NCBI GenBank assembly: GCA_036498905.1
Contig: DASYER010000143.1
Location: 1 to 64,000 of the forward strand
DNA length: 64,000 nucleotides
Reading direction: 5' to 3'
DNA from: DAIDKA01 sp036498905
Lineage (GTDB): Bacteria; Pseudomonadota; Gammaproteobacteria; Steroidobacterales; Steroidobacteraceae
The position numbers and the translations under genes are program-made. The notes under the pieces are model-generated. The model did not search any database and had not been told where the DNA came from. It saw only the letters and a program-made list of their open reading frames with translations. Positions 47,661 to 57,700 of this stretch are shown in pieces (position 1 is the first letter of the stretch; each line of letters starts with the position of its first letter).

Positions 47661-49664
47661 ATGCTGGGCAAACTGTCTTGGGCCGCGATTCCTTTCAACC
47701 AGCCGATTCCGCTGGTCACCTCGATAATCATCGTCGTTGCGATCATCGCAATCCTCGCGCTGATCGCGATCAAGGGCTGGGGGCCGTACCTGTGGCGCGA
47801 ATGGATCACGAGCACCGACCACAAGCGCATCGGCGTGATGTACATGGTGCTGGGCCTCGTGATGCTGGTGCGCGGCTTTGCGGATGCCCTCATGATGCGC
47901 ATGCAGCTGGCGCTGGCGCAGGGCAGCACGCCGGGGTTCCTGCCACCGGAGCACTACGACCAGATCTTCTCGGCGCACGGCACGATCATGATCTTCTTCG
48001 TGGCCATGCCGTTCGTGATCGGCCTGATGAACTTCGCCGTGCCGCTGCAGCTGGGTGTGCGCGACGTGGCCTTTCCGGTGCTCAACTCCGTGAGCTTCTG
48101 GCTTACCGCTTCGGGCGTGCTGCTGGTCAACGTGTCGCTGGTCGTCGGCGAGTTCGCGAAGACCGGATGGCTTGCGTATCCGCCGCTGTCTGAGCTGGCT
48201 TACTCGCCGGGCGTCGGCGTCGACTACTATCTTTGGAGCCTGCAGATATCGGGCTTGGGGACGCTGCTCGCCGGAATCAACTTCACCACCACCATCCTTA
48301 AGATGCGTGCCCCCGGCATGAGCTACATGCGCATGCCTATTTTCTGCTGGACCGCGCTGGCCTCGAACCTGCTCATCGTCGCCGCCTTTCCCATCCTCAC
48401 GGCAACCTTCGCGATGCTGCTGCTGGATCGTTACTGCGGGTTCCACTTCTTCACGCCTGATCTGGGCGGCAACCCGGTGATGTACATCAACCTCATCTGG
48501 TGCTGGGGACACCCCGAAGTCTACATTCTCATCCTGCCCTGCTTCGGCGTGTTCTCCGAGGTGATTGCGACATTCTCCAGCAAGCCACTGTTCGGCTATC
48601 ACTCGATGGTGGTCGCGACCATGGCCATCTGCGTGCTGTCCTTCCTGGTGTGGCTGCACCATTTTTTCACCATGGGGGCGAGCGCGGACGTCAATGCCTT
48701 CTTCGGCATCATGACCATGATCATCGCCGTACCGACCGGCGTGAAAGTGTTCAACTGGATGTTCACCATGTACGGCGGGTCGATCCGCTTTACGGTCCCG
48801 ATCTACTGGACCCTGGGTTTCATGGTGACGTTCGTGCTCGGGGGGCTCACCGGTGTGCTGTTGGCCGTCCCGCCCGCCGATTTCGTGCTGCACAACAGCC
48901 TGTTCCTGATCGCGCACTTCCACAACGTCATCATCGGCGGCGTGGTGTTCGGCGTCCTCGCCGGCTACAACTACTGGTTTCCGAAGGCTTTCGGTTTCAC
49001 GCTGGATGAGGCACTCGGCAAGGCCGTGTTCTGGTGCTGGTTCTTCGGCTTCTACCTGGCCTTCATGCCGCTGTATGCGCTCGGCATCATGGGCGCGACC
49101 CGTCGCATGCAGCACTATGCGGATCCGTCATGGCAGCCGTATATGATCGTGGCGTTGGGTGGCGCCGCGCTGATTTTCATCGGCATCTGCCTGATGGTGG
49201 CGCAGCTGTGGTGGAGCATCCGCACCCGCGAGCAGCGTCGCGACCTGAGCGGAGATCCGTGGAACGGCCGCACACTCGAGTGGGGTACGGCCTCGCCGCC
49301 GCCATCCTGGAACTACGCCGTGGAGCCGCATGTGAATGGGATTGACGCCTTCTGGGCCGTCAAAACCAAGAACAAGGAGCTGCACAAGGTCGCCGAAAGC
49401 CGCTACGAGGCAGAGCATCAGCCGCACTACGAGACCATCCACATGCCCAAGCGCAGTGCGACCGGTTTCGTCACCGCCTTCTTTGCGGTGTTCCTGGGCT
49501 TTGGGCTGATCTGGCACATCTGGTGGCTGGTCATCCTGGGCATCGTCGCCTGTGTGGGCGTGCTGCTGCGCCAGGCCTGGGACATGGATCGCGACCAGCT
49601 CATCGACGCTGCTGAGCTTGAGGCCTTCGATCGGCATCATCCGAGCGGCGGAGCACAGCGATGA
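47661..49664 (+). CDS. cyoB: Cytochrome o ubiquinol oxidase subunit I
   Basis: 667-aa haem-copper oxidase core subunit with about 15 transmembrane helices. It includes FSAHGTIMIFF (haem ligand region), WCWGHPEVYILILP (His-Tyr cross-link region) and HHFFTMG (CuB histidines), followed by HFHNVIIGG (haem ligands). Length and the N-terminal WREWITSTDHKRIG fit CyoB (E. coli 663 aa). It catalyses quinol oxidation and O2 reduction with proton pumping. The stop overlaps cyoC by 4 nt. Confidence 0.97.
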   Translation: MLGKLSWAAIPFNQPIPLVTSIIIVVAIIAILALIAIKGWGPYLWREWITSTDHKRIGVMYMVLGLVMLVRGFADALMMRMQLALAQGSTPGFLPPEHYDQIFSAHGTIMIFFVAMPFVIGLMNFAVPLQLGVRDVAFPVLNSVSFWLTASGVLLVNVSLVVGEFAKTGWLAYPPLSELAYSPGVGVDYYLWSLQISGLGTLLAGINFTTTILKMRAPGMSYMRMPIFCWTALASNLLIVAAFPILTATFAMLLLDRYCGFHFFTPDLGGNPVMYINLIWCWGHPEVYILILPCFGVFSEVIATFSSKPLFGYHSMVVATMAICVLSFLVWLHHFFTMGASADVNAFFGIMTMIIAVPTGVKVFNWMFTMYGGSIRFTVPIYWTLGFMVTFVLGGLTGVLLAVPPADFVLHNSLFLIAHFHNVIIGGVVFGVLAGYNYWFPKAFGFTLDEALGKAVFWCWFFGFYLAFMPLYALGIMGATRRMQHYADPSWQPYMIVALGGAALIFIGICLMVAQLWWSIRTREQRRDLSGDPWNGRTLEWGTASPPPSWNYAVEPHVNGIDAFWAVKTKNKELHKVAESRYEAEHQPHYETIHMPKRSATGFVTAFFAVFLGFGLIWHIWWLVILGIVACVGVLLRQAWDMDRDQLIDAAELEAFDRHHPSGGAQR

Positions 49665-50296
49665 GCGGCGGGGCGAATACGGCCATGCTGGACGCGCACG
49701 GCAAACCGATCCCGCTCTCGGAGCGCGGCCCGGCCTCGACCTGGTCGATGATCAGCTTCGGGTTCTGGCTGTTCCTGCTCAGCGACATCGTAATTTTCGC
49801 ATCGCTGTTCGCCACCTACGCGGTGCTGTCGAACGCGACCGCGGGGGGACCCGCGGGCCGCGACATCTTCGAGCTGAAGGGTGTCTTCATCGAAACCTGC
49901 TGCCTGCTGGCCTCCAGCTTCACCTGCGGATTGATGCTGATCGCCGCCAGGCGTCGTCAGACCGGCCGGTTCTATCTTTGGGCGCTCGTGACCTGGGTGC
50001 TGGGCGCGGCGTTCATCGGCCTCGAAGTCACCGAGTTCTCGGACCTCGTCGCCAAGGGCTTCGGCCCGACGCACAGCGCATTCCTGTCCGCGTTCTTCAC
50101 GCTGGTCGGCACGCACGGCTGCCATGTCAGTTCCGGACTGCTGTGGCTGCTCGTGATGATGGCGCAGGTTGCAACTCTCGGCCTGCGCACCACGGTGGTC
50201 CGGCGCCTGTTCTGCTTCAGCCTGTTCTGGCACGCGCTCGACCTGGTATGGATCGGCGTATTCACCATCGTCTACCTGGGAAGCCTCCATGTCTGA
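49661..50296 (+). CDS. cyoC: Cytochrome o ubiquinol oxidase subunit III
   Basis: 211-aa membrane protein with five transmembrane helices, including FGFWLFLLSDIVIFASLFATYAV (in two parts) and the conserved GTHGCHVSSGLLWLL. It matches the CyoC family (E. coli 204 aa). It overlaps cyoB by 4 nt and cyoD by 8 nt. Confidence 0.95.
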   Translation: MSGGANTAMLDAHGKPIPLSERGPASTWSMISFGFWLFLLSDIVIFASLFATYAVLSNATAGGPAGRDIFELKGVFIETCCLLASSFTCGLMLIAARRRQTGRFYLWALVTWVLGAAFIGLEVTEFSDLVAKGFGPTHSAFLSAFFTLVGTHGCHVSSGLLWLLVMMAQVATLGLRTTVVRRLFCFSLFWHALDLVWIGVFTIVYLGSLHV

Positions 50297-50645
50297 TACC
50301 AACTTCGAACTCGAGGATGACGCGAGCACCAATGCGAAGAGCTACATGGCGGGGCTCGCCATCGCGATCATCCTCACCCTTGGCTCCTTTGGCCTCGCGC
50401 GCACGCACCTGGTCTGGGGGCCCGGCATGCCCGTGCTGCTGGCGGTGCTGGCGATCGCGCAGATGGGCGTGCACCTGGTGTTCTTCATGCACGTGAATGC
50501 CACCGAGGAAGGCGAGAACACCGCCCTCGCCTTGGGATTCGGCATCTTCATCGTATTCCTGGTCGTGTTCGGCTCACTCGTCATCATGAACAACCTCAGC
50601 AGCGTCATGCCGACCATGGATCAGCTGATGAAGATGCAGCGTTAA
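50289..50645 (+). CDS. cyoD: Cytochrome o ubiquinol oxidase subunit IV
   Basis: 118-aa membrane protein with three helices and the family motif MGVHLVFFMHVN. It matches CyoD (E. coli 109 aa) and is the last gene of the operon. No cyoE (haem O synthase) follows; the next gene is convergent and overlaps by 4 nt, so haem O synthesis must be encoded elsewhere. Confidence 0.94.
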   Translation: MSDTNFELEDDASTNAKSYMAGLAIAIILTLGSFGLARTHLVWGPGMPVLLAVLAIAQMGVHLVFFMHVNATEEGENTALALGFGIFIVFLVVFGSLVIMNNLSSVMPTMDQLMKMQR

Positions 50646-52747
50646 GGGCGGGTCGACCCCGCCGCCACCGCTGCCTTGGCCTGATTCGCACGCTCAATCA
50701 GGTAGGCCCGGATCGACTCGAGTTCCGCGGGACTGACCTTGCCCTTGAATGAGGCCATGCCACCGGACTGCATCACGCCATCAATCACGATGGTGCGCAT
50801 GACCTCCTCGCTATTGATCGCCGCCGAGTAACGCAGGTCCGGGAAGGCGCCACGGTTGGCATATGAAGTGTCGTGGCACATCCCGCAATGATCGGCGAAG
50901 GCCTGTTGACCGGCCGCGATGACTGCCTTGGTAGCCGTCGAGGGCGGGGGGTTCAGAACCCGTGGTGGCGGTGGCGGCGGTGCCGGCGGCAGGTTCGCGC
51001 CGCCGTTGAGCTTGAACACCAGCAGTCGCGACTGATTGCTCATGCCGAAGGGCACCAACCCGTAGCCGGCTTCCACGGCTACGTACTCCTGACCGTCCAT
51101 TTCGAAGGCCGAGGCCGCCGCGACCACGCCCGTCTGGGCTTCGAAGGTCCACAGCGGCTTACCGTTGTCCGCGCGGTAGGCGATGAACTGTCCCTTGTTG
51201 GTGCCCTGGAACACCAGGCCGCCGGCAGTCGACAGTGTGCCGCCGCCGATATTGCCGTGCGCCGGCGAGCGCCATACCTCGCGCTCCTTGATCGGATCCC
51301 AGGCGATCAGCTGCGAGGTCGCGGTGCGCGGCGCCGTGGAGTGCTGCTCGTCATAGGTCGACGGCGGCAATCCGGTGGCCAGACCCGTTATCGAGGACAT
51401 CGGTTTGCCGTTGAAGGTATCGGCAGCCTTCATCAGACCGCTGGTTTCAATGACCGAGAAATACACCAGCCCGGTCTGCGGGTCGTAGGAGAAGGGATGC
51501 CAGGCATGCGCGCCCTGTCCACCGGGCTCGACGATCGCGATCTTGCGAGTCAGATCATAGCGGTCGCTCTGGGTCATCTGCGGCTTGCCCGTCGCCGGGT
51601 CGATGCCGCTGTTCCAGCTGGTCGGGACGAAATTCTTCGCCTTGAGGACCTTGCCGCTCTTCGCATCCAGCACGTAGTACACGCCGTTCTTGGAGGCCTG
51701 CATCAGGACGCGCCGCGTACGGCCGTCGATCTTCAGGTCCGCCAGCATCAGCGGCGAGGTCGCATCGTAGTCCCACTCATCGCCGGGTGTTTCCTGGTAG
51801 TGCCAGACATATTGGCCGGTGTCAGGATTAACCGCCATGATCGAGGCGATATACAGGTTGTCACCGCCGCCGTCGCCGCGATACTGCCGATTCCAGGGTG
51901 ATCCGTTGCCGGTGCCGATGAAGAGCAGATTTAGTCGCGAGTCATAGACGATACCGTCCCACACCGTTCCGCCGCCGCCCCACTTCCAGAAGTCACCGTG
52001 CCAGCTGCTCGCCGCGGCCTTCAGATAGGCAGGTTCGGGTCCGGCGGCCGGATTGCCGGGCACGGTGTAGAAACGCCACAGCTGCTTGCCGGTTTCACTG
52101 TCGTACGCGGAGACGTAGCCGCGCACCCCGAATTCCGAACCGGCGTTGCCGATGATCACCTTGCCATTGGCAATGCGCGGTGCACCGGTGCTCGTCATCG
52201 GCTTGTCGTGATCGATGGTCAGGGTGCTCCACACCACCGCGCCGGTTCGCGCATCCAACGCCACCAGTCGCCCGTCGTAGGTGCTGACATAAATACGCCC
52301 CTTCCAGGCCGCCACGCCGCGATTGACCAGATCGCAGCAGCCACGGCCGGCGAATTCACCGGGCACTTTCGGGTCGTAGGCCCACAGCAGTTTCCCGCTG
52401 CGCGCATCCACTGCCTTGACCTTGCTCCAGGCAGTCGAGAAGTACAGCACCCCGTCGATGGCCAGAGGGGTCGCCTCCTGACCGCGATTGCTGTCGAAGT
52501 CCACAAACCAGGCCAGCGACAGCTGGTTGACGTTATCGGTGTTGATCTGTCGCAGGGGACTGTAGCGCTGCTCGTCCGTAGTGCGGCCAACGGTCAACCA
52601 TTGGCCGGGCTCAGCAGCTGCTTTGCCCAGACGGGCGGCATCCACGGCTGCGGGTCCGGCTGCCAGGGCCGCAGCGCATTGCAGCAGCGCACCTGCCAGT
52701 AACACAGTCCCCAGCCGTTTTGCCAAGCACCTTGATTGCACAGTCAT
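50642..52747 (-). CDS. PQQ-dependent quinohaemoprotein alcohol dehydrogenase
   Basis: 701-aa periplasmic enzyme with a signal peptide and an eight-bladed PQQ propeller. The vicinal disulfide pair is Cys137-Cys138 (RGCCDL). The catalytic Asp326 lies in DEWDYDATSP. A Pro-rich linker and a C-terminal cytochrome c domain with CGMCH (residues 621-625) complete the type II (quinohaemoprotein) layout. An Asp (328) stands two residues after the catalytic Asp, the position that carries the extra acidic ligand in lanthanide-using XoxF/PedH enzymes; calcium enzymes of this type usually have Thr or Ala there. A very strong GGAGGGAAGGGA precedes the ATG at 52747. It would feed electrons toward the neighbouring oxidase chain. 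Confidence 0.93.
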   Translation of the reverse strand: MTVQSRCLAKRLGTVLLAGALLQCAAALAAGPAAVDAARLGKAAAEPGQWLTVGRTTDEQRYSPLRQINTDNVNQLSLAWFVDFDSNRGQEATPLAIDGVLYFSTAWSKVKAVDARSGKLLWAYDPKVPGEFAGRGCCDLVNRGVAAWKGRIYVSTYDGRLVALDARTGAVVWSTLTIDHDKPMTSTGAPRIANGKVIIGNAGSEFGVRGYVSAYDSETGKQLWRFYTVPGNPAAGPEPAYLKAAASSWHGDFWKWGGGGTVWDGIVYDSRLNLLFIGTGNGSPWNRQYRGDGGGDNLYIASIMAVNPDTGQYVWHYQETPGDEWDYDATSPLMLADLKIDGRTRRVLMQASKNGVYYVLDAKSGKVLKAKNFVPTSWNSGIDPATGKPQMTQSDRYDLTRKIAIVEPGGQGAHAWHPFSYDPQTGLVYFSVIETSGLMKAADTFNGKPMSSITGLATGLPPSTYDEQHSTAPRTATSQLIAWDPIKEREVWRSPAHGNIGGGTLSTAGGLVFQGTNKGQFIAYRADNGKPLWTFEAQTGVVAAASAFEMDGQEYVAVEAGYGLVPFGMSNQSRLLVFKLNGGANLPPAPPPPPPRVLNPPPSTATKAVIAAGQQAFADHCGMCHDTSYANRGAFPDLRYSAAINSEEVMRTIVIDGVMQSGGMASFKGKVSPAELESIRAYLIERANQAKAAVAAGSTRP

Positions 52748-52873
52748 TCCCTTCCCTCCACACCCATGGCCATATCGCCGCCAGCACGTGGCGCAGTGTG
52801 CACCGGGCTTGCGCGGTTGCCAACGCAACGCCAGACTCTCAGCCCCTGCCAACGCCGTTTACAGGAGAGGACC

Positions 52874-53746
52874 ATGTGCGAGAACGATGACTTTGATGCA
52901 ATTGTCCAGTACCAGCGGCGCGGCCCCGCCCTGTCGCGGCGCGAGTTCGGGGCCCTCACGGTGGGCGCGGGGCTGCTGTCCTTGGTTCCGCCCGGCGCCT
53001 ATGCCGCGGCCACCACCGGCGCCGACGTAAACATCACGACGCCCGACGGTACCTGCGATGCCTACTTTGTGCACCCCTCCAAAGGCAAGCATCCTGCCGT
53101 ACTGATCTGGCCCGATATCTTTGGCCTGCGGCCGGCCTTCAAACAGATGGCCACGCGCCTGGCCGAATCCGGATACTCGGTGCTCGTGATCAATCCCTTC
53201 TACCGCATCCAGAAGGCACCGACCTCCACTACCACGACCTTCGATGCCAGCACGCGCGCAGCGCTCACCAAGATGATGGGATCGCTGTCACCGAAGACCG
53301 CGGAGACCGACGGCGCAGCGTTCGTTCCCTGGCTGGACAAGCAGGCGTCCGTCGACCGGAAAAAGAAGATGGGGACGACGGGCTATTGCATGGGCGGCCC
53401 GTACACCTTTCGCCTGGCGGCACAGTTCCCGGAGCGTGTCGGCGCCATCGGCACCTTCCATGGTGCCGCCCTCGCCAACGCCTCGCCGGACAGCCCACAT
53501 CTGCTGGTGCCGAAGATGAAGGCAAGCGCGCTGATCTGCATCGCGGCCAGTGACGATATGAGCGATCCGAAGGCCAAGGACCTGCTCGAAACGGCCTTCA
53601 CCTCCGCCGGACTGCCGCACGAGGTGCAGGTCTATGAAGGTACCAAGCATGGCTGGTGTCCCACCGACTCTGGCGTCTATGATCATGATTCTGCGGAAAA
53701 AGCCTGGTCGCGGCTGACATACTGGTTCAATAAATCGCTGGTGTAA
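52874..53746 (+). CDS. Tat-exported dienelactone hydrolase family protein
   Basis: 290-aa alpha/beta hydrolase with the dienelactone-hydrolase nucleophile Cys172 in TGYCMGG, an Asp in AASDDMS and a His in TKHGWC. A twin-arginine signal (SRREFGALTVGAG, Arg22-Arg23) indicates export. The ATG at 52874 has AGGAGAGG upstream; earlier in-frame codons lack a signal. It diverges from the quinoprotein gene and is 8 nt ahead of the aldo/keto reductase. Confidence 0.92.
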   Translation: MCENDDFDAIVQYQRRGPALSRREFGALTVGAGLLSLVPPGAYAAATTGADVNITTPDGTCDAYFVHPSKGKHPAVLIWPDIFGLRPAFKQMATRLAESGYSVLVINPFYRIQKAPTSTTTTFDASTRAALTKMMGSLSPKTAETDGAAFVPWLDKQASVDRKKKMGTTGYCMGGPYTFRLAAQFPERVGAIGTFHGAALANASPDSPHLLVPKMKASALICIAASDDMSDPKAKDLLETAFTSAGLPHEVQVYEGTKHGWCPTDSGVYDHDSAEKAWSRLTYWFNKSLV

Positions 53747-53754
53747 TCATCCCC

Positions 53755-54750
53755 ATGATGACTCGCCGGCTGGGCAGAACAGGCCCCAATGTTTCAGTTG
53801 TGGGCCTGGGCTGCATGGGCATGTCGGGGGTTTACGGGCCCAGCGACCGCACCGAGAGTCTCGCCACCATTCGCGCAGCGCTTGATGCCGGTATCACGCT
53901 GCTCGATACCGGTGACTTCTACGGCATGGGGCATAACGAGCTGCTGATCCGTGATGCACTCGCCGCCGTGCCGCGCGAGGCAGTGCAGATCAGCGTGAAG
54001 TTCGGCGCCCTGCGCGGACCGGATGGTGCCTGGCTGGGCTATGACAGCCGCCCGGCGGCAGTGCGTAATTTCGTCACCTATTCACTGCAGCGTCTGGGCA
54101 CCGAGTACATCGACATCTACCGTCCCGCGCGGCTGGATCCGGCCGTTCCGATTGAAGAAACGGTCGGCGCCATCGCTGATCTCATCAGGGCCGGCTATGT
54201 ACGGCACGTGGGATTGTCCGAAGTTGGCGCCGCCACACTGCGGCGCGCCGCAGCCGTGCATCCCATTGTTGATCTGCAGATCGAGTACTCGCTGATTTCG
54301 CGCGGCATCGAGGCGCGGATCCTGCCCACCTGTCGTGAGCTCGGGATCGATATCACCGCGTACGGGATATTGTCGCGTGGACTGATCAGCGGTCATTTCA
54401 ACACCGCAGCATCAGCGGGTGGCAAGGATATCCGCCCCTTCAACCCGCGCTTTCAGGGTGCAAACCTCGCGGCCAATCTCGCGCTCGTCGACAAGCTGCG
54501 AACCGTCGCGGAAAGCATCGGTGCCACGACCGCGCAGGTCGCAATCGCGTGGGTGGCGGCACAGGGCGAAGACATCGTTCCCCTCATCGGTACCAAGCGC
54601 CGCGATCGCCTCAAGGAGGCGCTCGGCGCCTTATCCTTGAAGTTCGGCGCCGAGCAGCTCGCGGCACTGACCCGGGCAATCCCACCCAACGCCGCCGTCG
54701 GCGAACGCTATCCGGCCGCGGCGATGGAGCATCTCGACAGCGAGAAATGA
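53755..54750 (+). CDS. Aldo/keto reductase
   Basis: 331-aa NADPH-dependent TIM-barrel oxidoreductase. The N-terminal family signature is RRLGRTGPNVSVVGLGCMGMSG. Asp and Tyr of the catalytic tetrad are in LDTGDFYGMG and the Lys is in SVKFG. The usual catalytic His is replaced: the segment reads IYRPARLDP where most members have HR. This substitution occurs in a recognisable proteobacterial subgroup, so the protein is probably functional with altered chemistry. Two adjacent ATGs (53755, 53758) are possible starts. It converges on the defence-like cassette. Confidence 0.92.
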   Translation: MMTRRLGRTGPNVSVVGLGCMGMSGVYGPSDRTESLATIRAALDAGITLLDTGDFYGMGHNELLIRDALAAVPREAVQISVKFGALRGPDGAWLGYDSRPAAVRNFVTYSLQRLGTEYIDIYRPARLDPAVPIEETVGAIADLIRAGYVRHVGLSEVGAATLRRAAAVHPIVDLQIEYSLISRGIEARILPTCRELGIDITAYGILSRGLISGHFNTAASAGGKDIRPFNPRFQGANLAANLALVDKLRTVAESIGATTAQVAIAWVAAQGEDIVPLIGTKRRDRLKEALGALSLKFGAEQLAALTRAIPPNAAVGERYPAAAMEHLDSEK

Positions 54751-54761
54751 ATGCCCGCGAC

Positions 54762-57700
54762 TCACTGCTGCGCGAGGGGATTGCGAGCCTTCCGGACGCT
54801 CGCGCGCCATTGCTGAGTGTCGTGCAGGGCGGCTATGGTGGGAGCGAGACGATCAAGCAGTTGCGCAGCTTCGCGCAACAGCGCTGGGGCCTGGCGCGCG
54901 TCGCTGAGTGATTGAGCGTATAACGCCTGTGCGAGCTCAAGGGGCAGCCACTGATCGCCATGGTTCCTCTTTTCAAGGACGCGGTACTGTGCGATGACAG
55001 GACCGATCACCTGCGCCGCCTGCGCCCGCTGGCCGGCTCCCGCCAGTGCCATCGACAGCCAAATGTTCACTTGGCTCACATCGCGGGGGTTCGTCGCGAG
55101 CCCCACATCCGCGCTGCACGCCTGCACTGCCGTGCGCTCCAATTGCGCGGCAGCCGCGAAGTGCCCGAGGCGGTACTCGGCTTGCGCTTCGACATCGGAA
55201 AGATGGTAGAGCGCGTAGTTCTTCATCGCAATCTGAAACGGGCCGCCATCGGGGCGCGCAGCCAGCCACACAACCCGGGCAGCATCCGCGAGGCCACGGG
55301 CGGTGCCAAAGTCATCACGTTCATACGCCAGCGTCGCTGTCAGATACGCCCTGAGAGCATTAACCCAGCCTGCAGGGAAACTGTCCCCGAGGTCCAGCTT
55401 CTTCGTGAAGGCAGCAGCGGCGTTGAGTGTCGCCACGGCGCCGGCTGCGTCTCCGAGCTGCGCCTGGTGCAAGACCGTGTAGTGCATCGTGTCGTTCAAG
55501 TTCACGACATAGAAGGTTGCGCTTGCGCTGAGTTGACCAAAGGTGTCGACCGACTTGCGATAGTTTGGGATCGCCTCGGGCAAGCGCGCAGCCGCCCACA
55601 GCGTATCGCCAACGCGCGAGTATGCGGCGCCGAGTTGATTAAGGTAATACGTGTTGCCCGGCTCGAGTGCCACCAGATCCTGTGAGGTCTGCTCAGCCTG
55701 GATGGCGAAGCGCGCGGCTACCGCTGCATTAAGATCGGCACTGGCCGCGCTTGAAACCGCGAGCTCGGCCATCTGCTTGGCCAATACGATCTCGCCGTAT
55801 TGGGGGCGCTGCGCCAGTATCTGATCGATGACCTGGAGAGTATCTTCGCCGGACCGGCGCGCTTCGTCGTTCCGATTAAGATTGGCCAGGCCCCAGGCGA
55901 GCCACGATCCTGCGGTCGCGTAGTCAGCATCCAAAACCAGGCTGCGCTGGCGGCGGGCACCGAGCTGCAGCGCCAAGCGCTGAGCTTCACGCTCGCTGCG
56001 CACGACATCTTCGTTTTGATTGTCGGCGATACCGGCTGCGCCAATGGAGATTAGAACCTCAACGTAGGCTCTACGAACTTCTCGCGATGCCCCGGGCTTG
56101 GTCGCAATCGGACGCAACAGATCGGCCGCGCGCTTAACATCGGTGAATTCCTCGCGGCTCGCCTGATTACCCTGCAGCTTGCCCAAATTGGTATATACAC
56201 GGGCAAGAGCGATGGCGGTTGCCTCGGACTGATCGCCCGCGCGACGCAGGGCGTCAAGTAGCGCGATCCCTGCAGCGGCGCTCTTAATACCTCCGTTTGT
56301 ATCTCCCAAGTACATGGACGCCCCGGCGTGATTCGCGTAGGCCAGGGCGCCATCACGCACCGTCTGCGCATCCTTGAGTTTGGGTGGCAGAGCGTTGAAG
56401 TAGTCGATCTCCCGCTGCGACAGATCGATGATGGTGTGATAACGCCCGAAGGTCTCCAGCTCCTGCACGAAATCGTCGGTGAGGAATCCCAGCAGCCGCT
56501 GCGCCTGGCTGCGCCCCTGCTCGGAGAGCAATCTGGTCTGCATCGCATCCGATTCGGCACGCCGGGCCCGCTGCACATTCATGATTGCCAGCACCGCGGC
56601 CACCGCGGCAAGGGCCGCGAGCGCAGTGCAGCCTGCTGCGATCATCCGCGCCCGTCGTAGCGCGCGCTGGGCGGTACGCTCCCGCGCATTCTGCTCTGCA
56701 AGCAACCGTTCCGTCGCCTCGCGCGCCTCGCGTGCCTGGCGCTGGTCGCGGCTGGCTTTGACCACCGCCGTGAGCACATCGTGCGTCAGTTCCACCCGCC
56801 GCACATCCAGGCGTTCCTCGATGCGCAGCAGCCGCCGGTTCACAAGCACTCGCAGCGCGTCGGGGGAAGCGTCGGCGACCTGAAGCAGGCGCAACACCCG
56901 CTCCTCAGCGAGGTTCTCCCGATAGCCTGAGTCGGTCAGCAGCTCATCCTCGACGATCCGGCGAACAGAAGCTGGTTGATCAGCAAGGGAGCGCTCGTAA
57001 AAGCTGCTTAGGATACTTTCATGGGAACCGGCCAGAAGGTCCAATGAAATCTCGCCCCGGTGCTGCGATATGCGCTGCTCGTTGAGCTCCCGGCAAATCA
57101 GGCTCAACAGCGAGGGCTCCACTTCCGCATTGGCAAGCTCGGAGCCACCGGCCACGAAGCGTACGATTGCAGCGGCGACTTCTTCGGACACCAAGTTCTT
57201 GCCCGGCCGTCGCACGGCTTCCAGTCCCTGGCTGCCAGTCATTGGCGCGAGCCTCAGCCGGTTCTGGGAGAGGCTTGGCATGGTCTTCTTCAGGCTCTCC
57301 AATGGAGCCAAATAGTCTTCGCGCAACGAAATAACCACCCGGTAGTCGCTGCGGGAGAAGTCAAAGCGTTCCGCGCCGCCCTCGTCGGCCTCGAACTTCG
57401 CTTCCAGCGTCTGAGGCGGGCGGTTCTCCACTAGATCGGCCAACTCTTCGATGAAGCGCGCTGCTCGGGCGCGGCCGAATTCATCGCTCTGCGCGAGCGT
57501 AAACAACTCCTCGAACTGGTCGAAGATCAATAGCGGAATCAATGTCGAGCCGGCGCTGTCTTTCAGCACCGCATCGCGATGATGCAGAAACTCCCAGATC
57601 GACTCCTCGGTATCAACTGCACCGGCCTGAGTCCAGTGACCCGTAGAGGCAGCTTGTCCAATCGCCTGCTTAATCTGCTCGGAAGGCTCCGCGGCATCTT

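Noticed and set aside
47262..49115. 617-codon open frame on the minus strand opposite cyoB
   Set aside because: Shadow of a high-GC gene: composition is His/Arg/Glu-rich without domains, and cyoB on the other strand is unmistakable.
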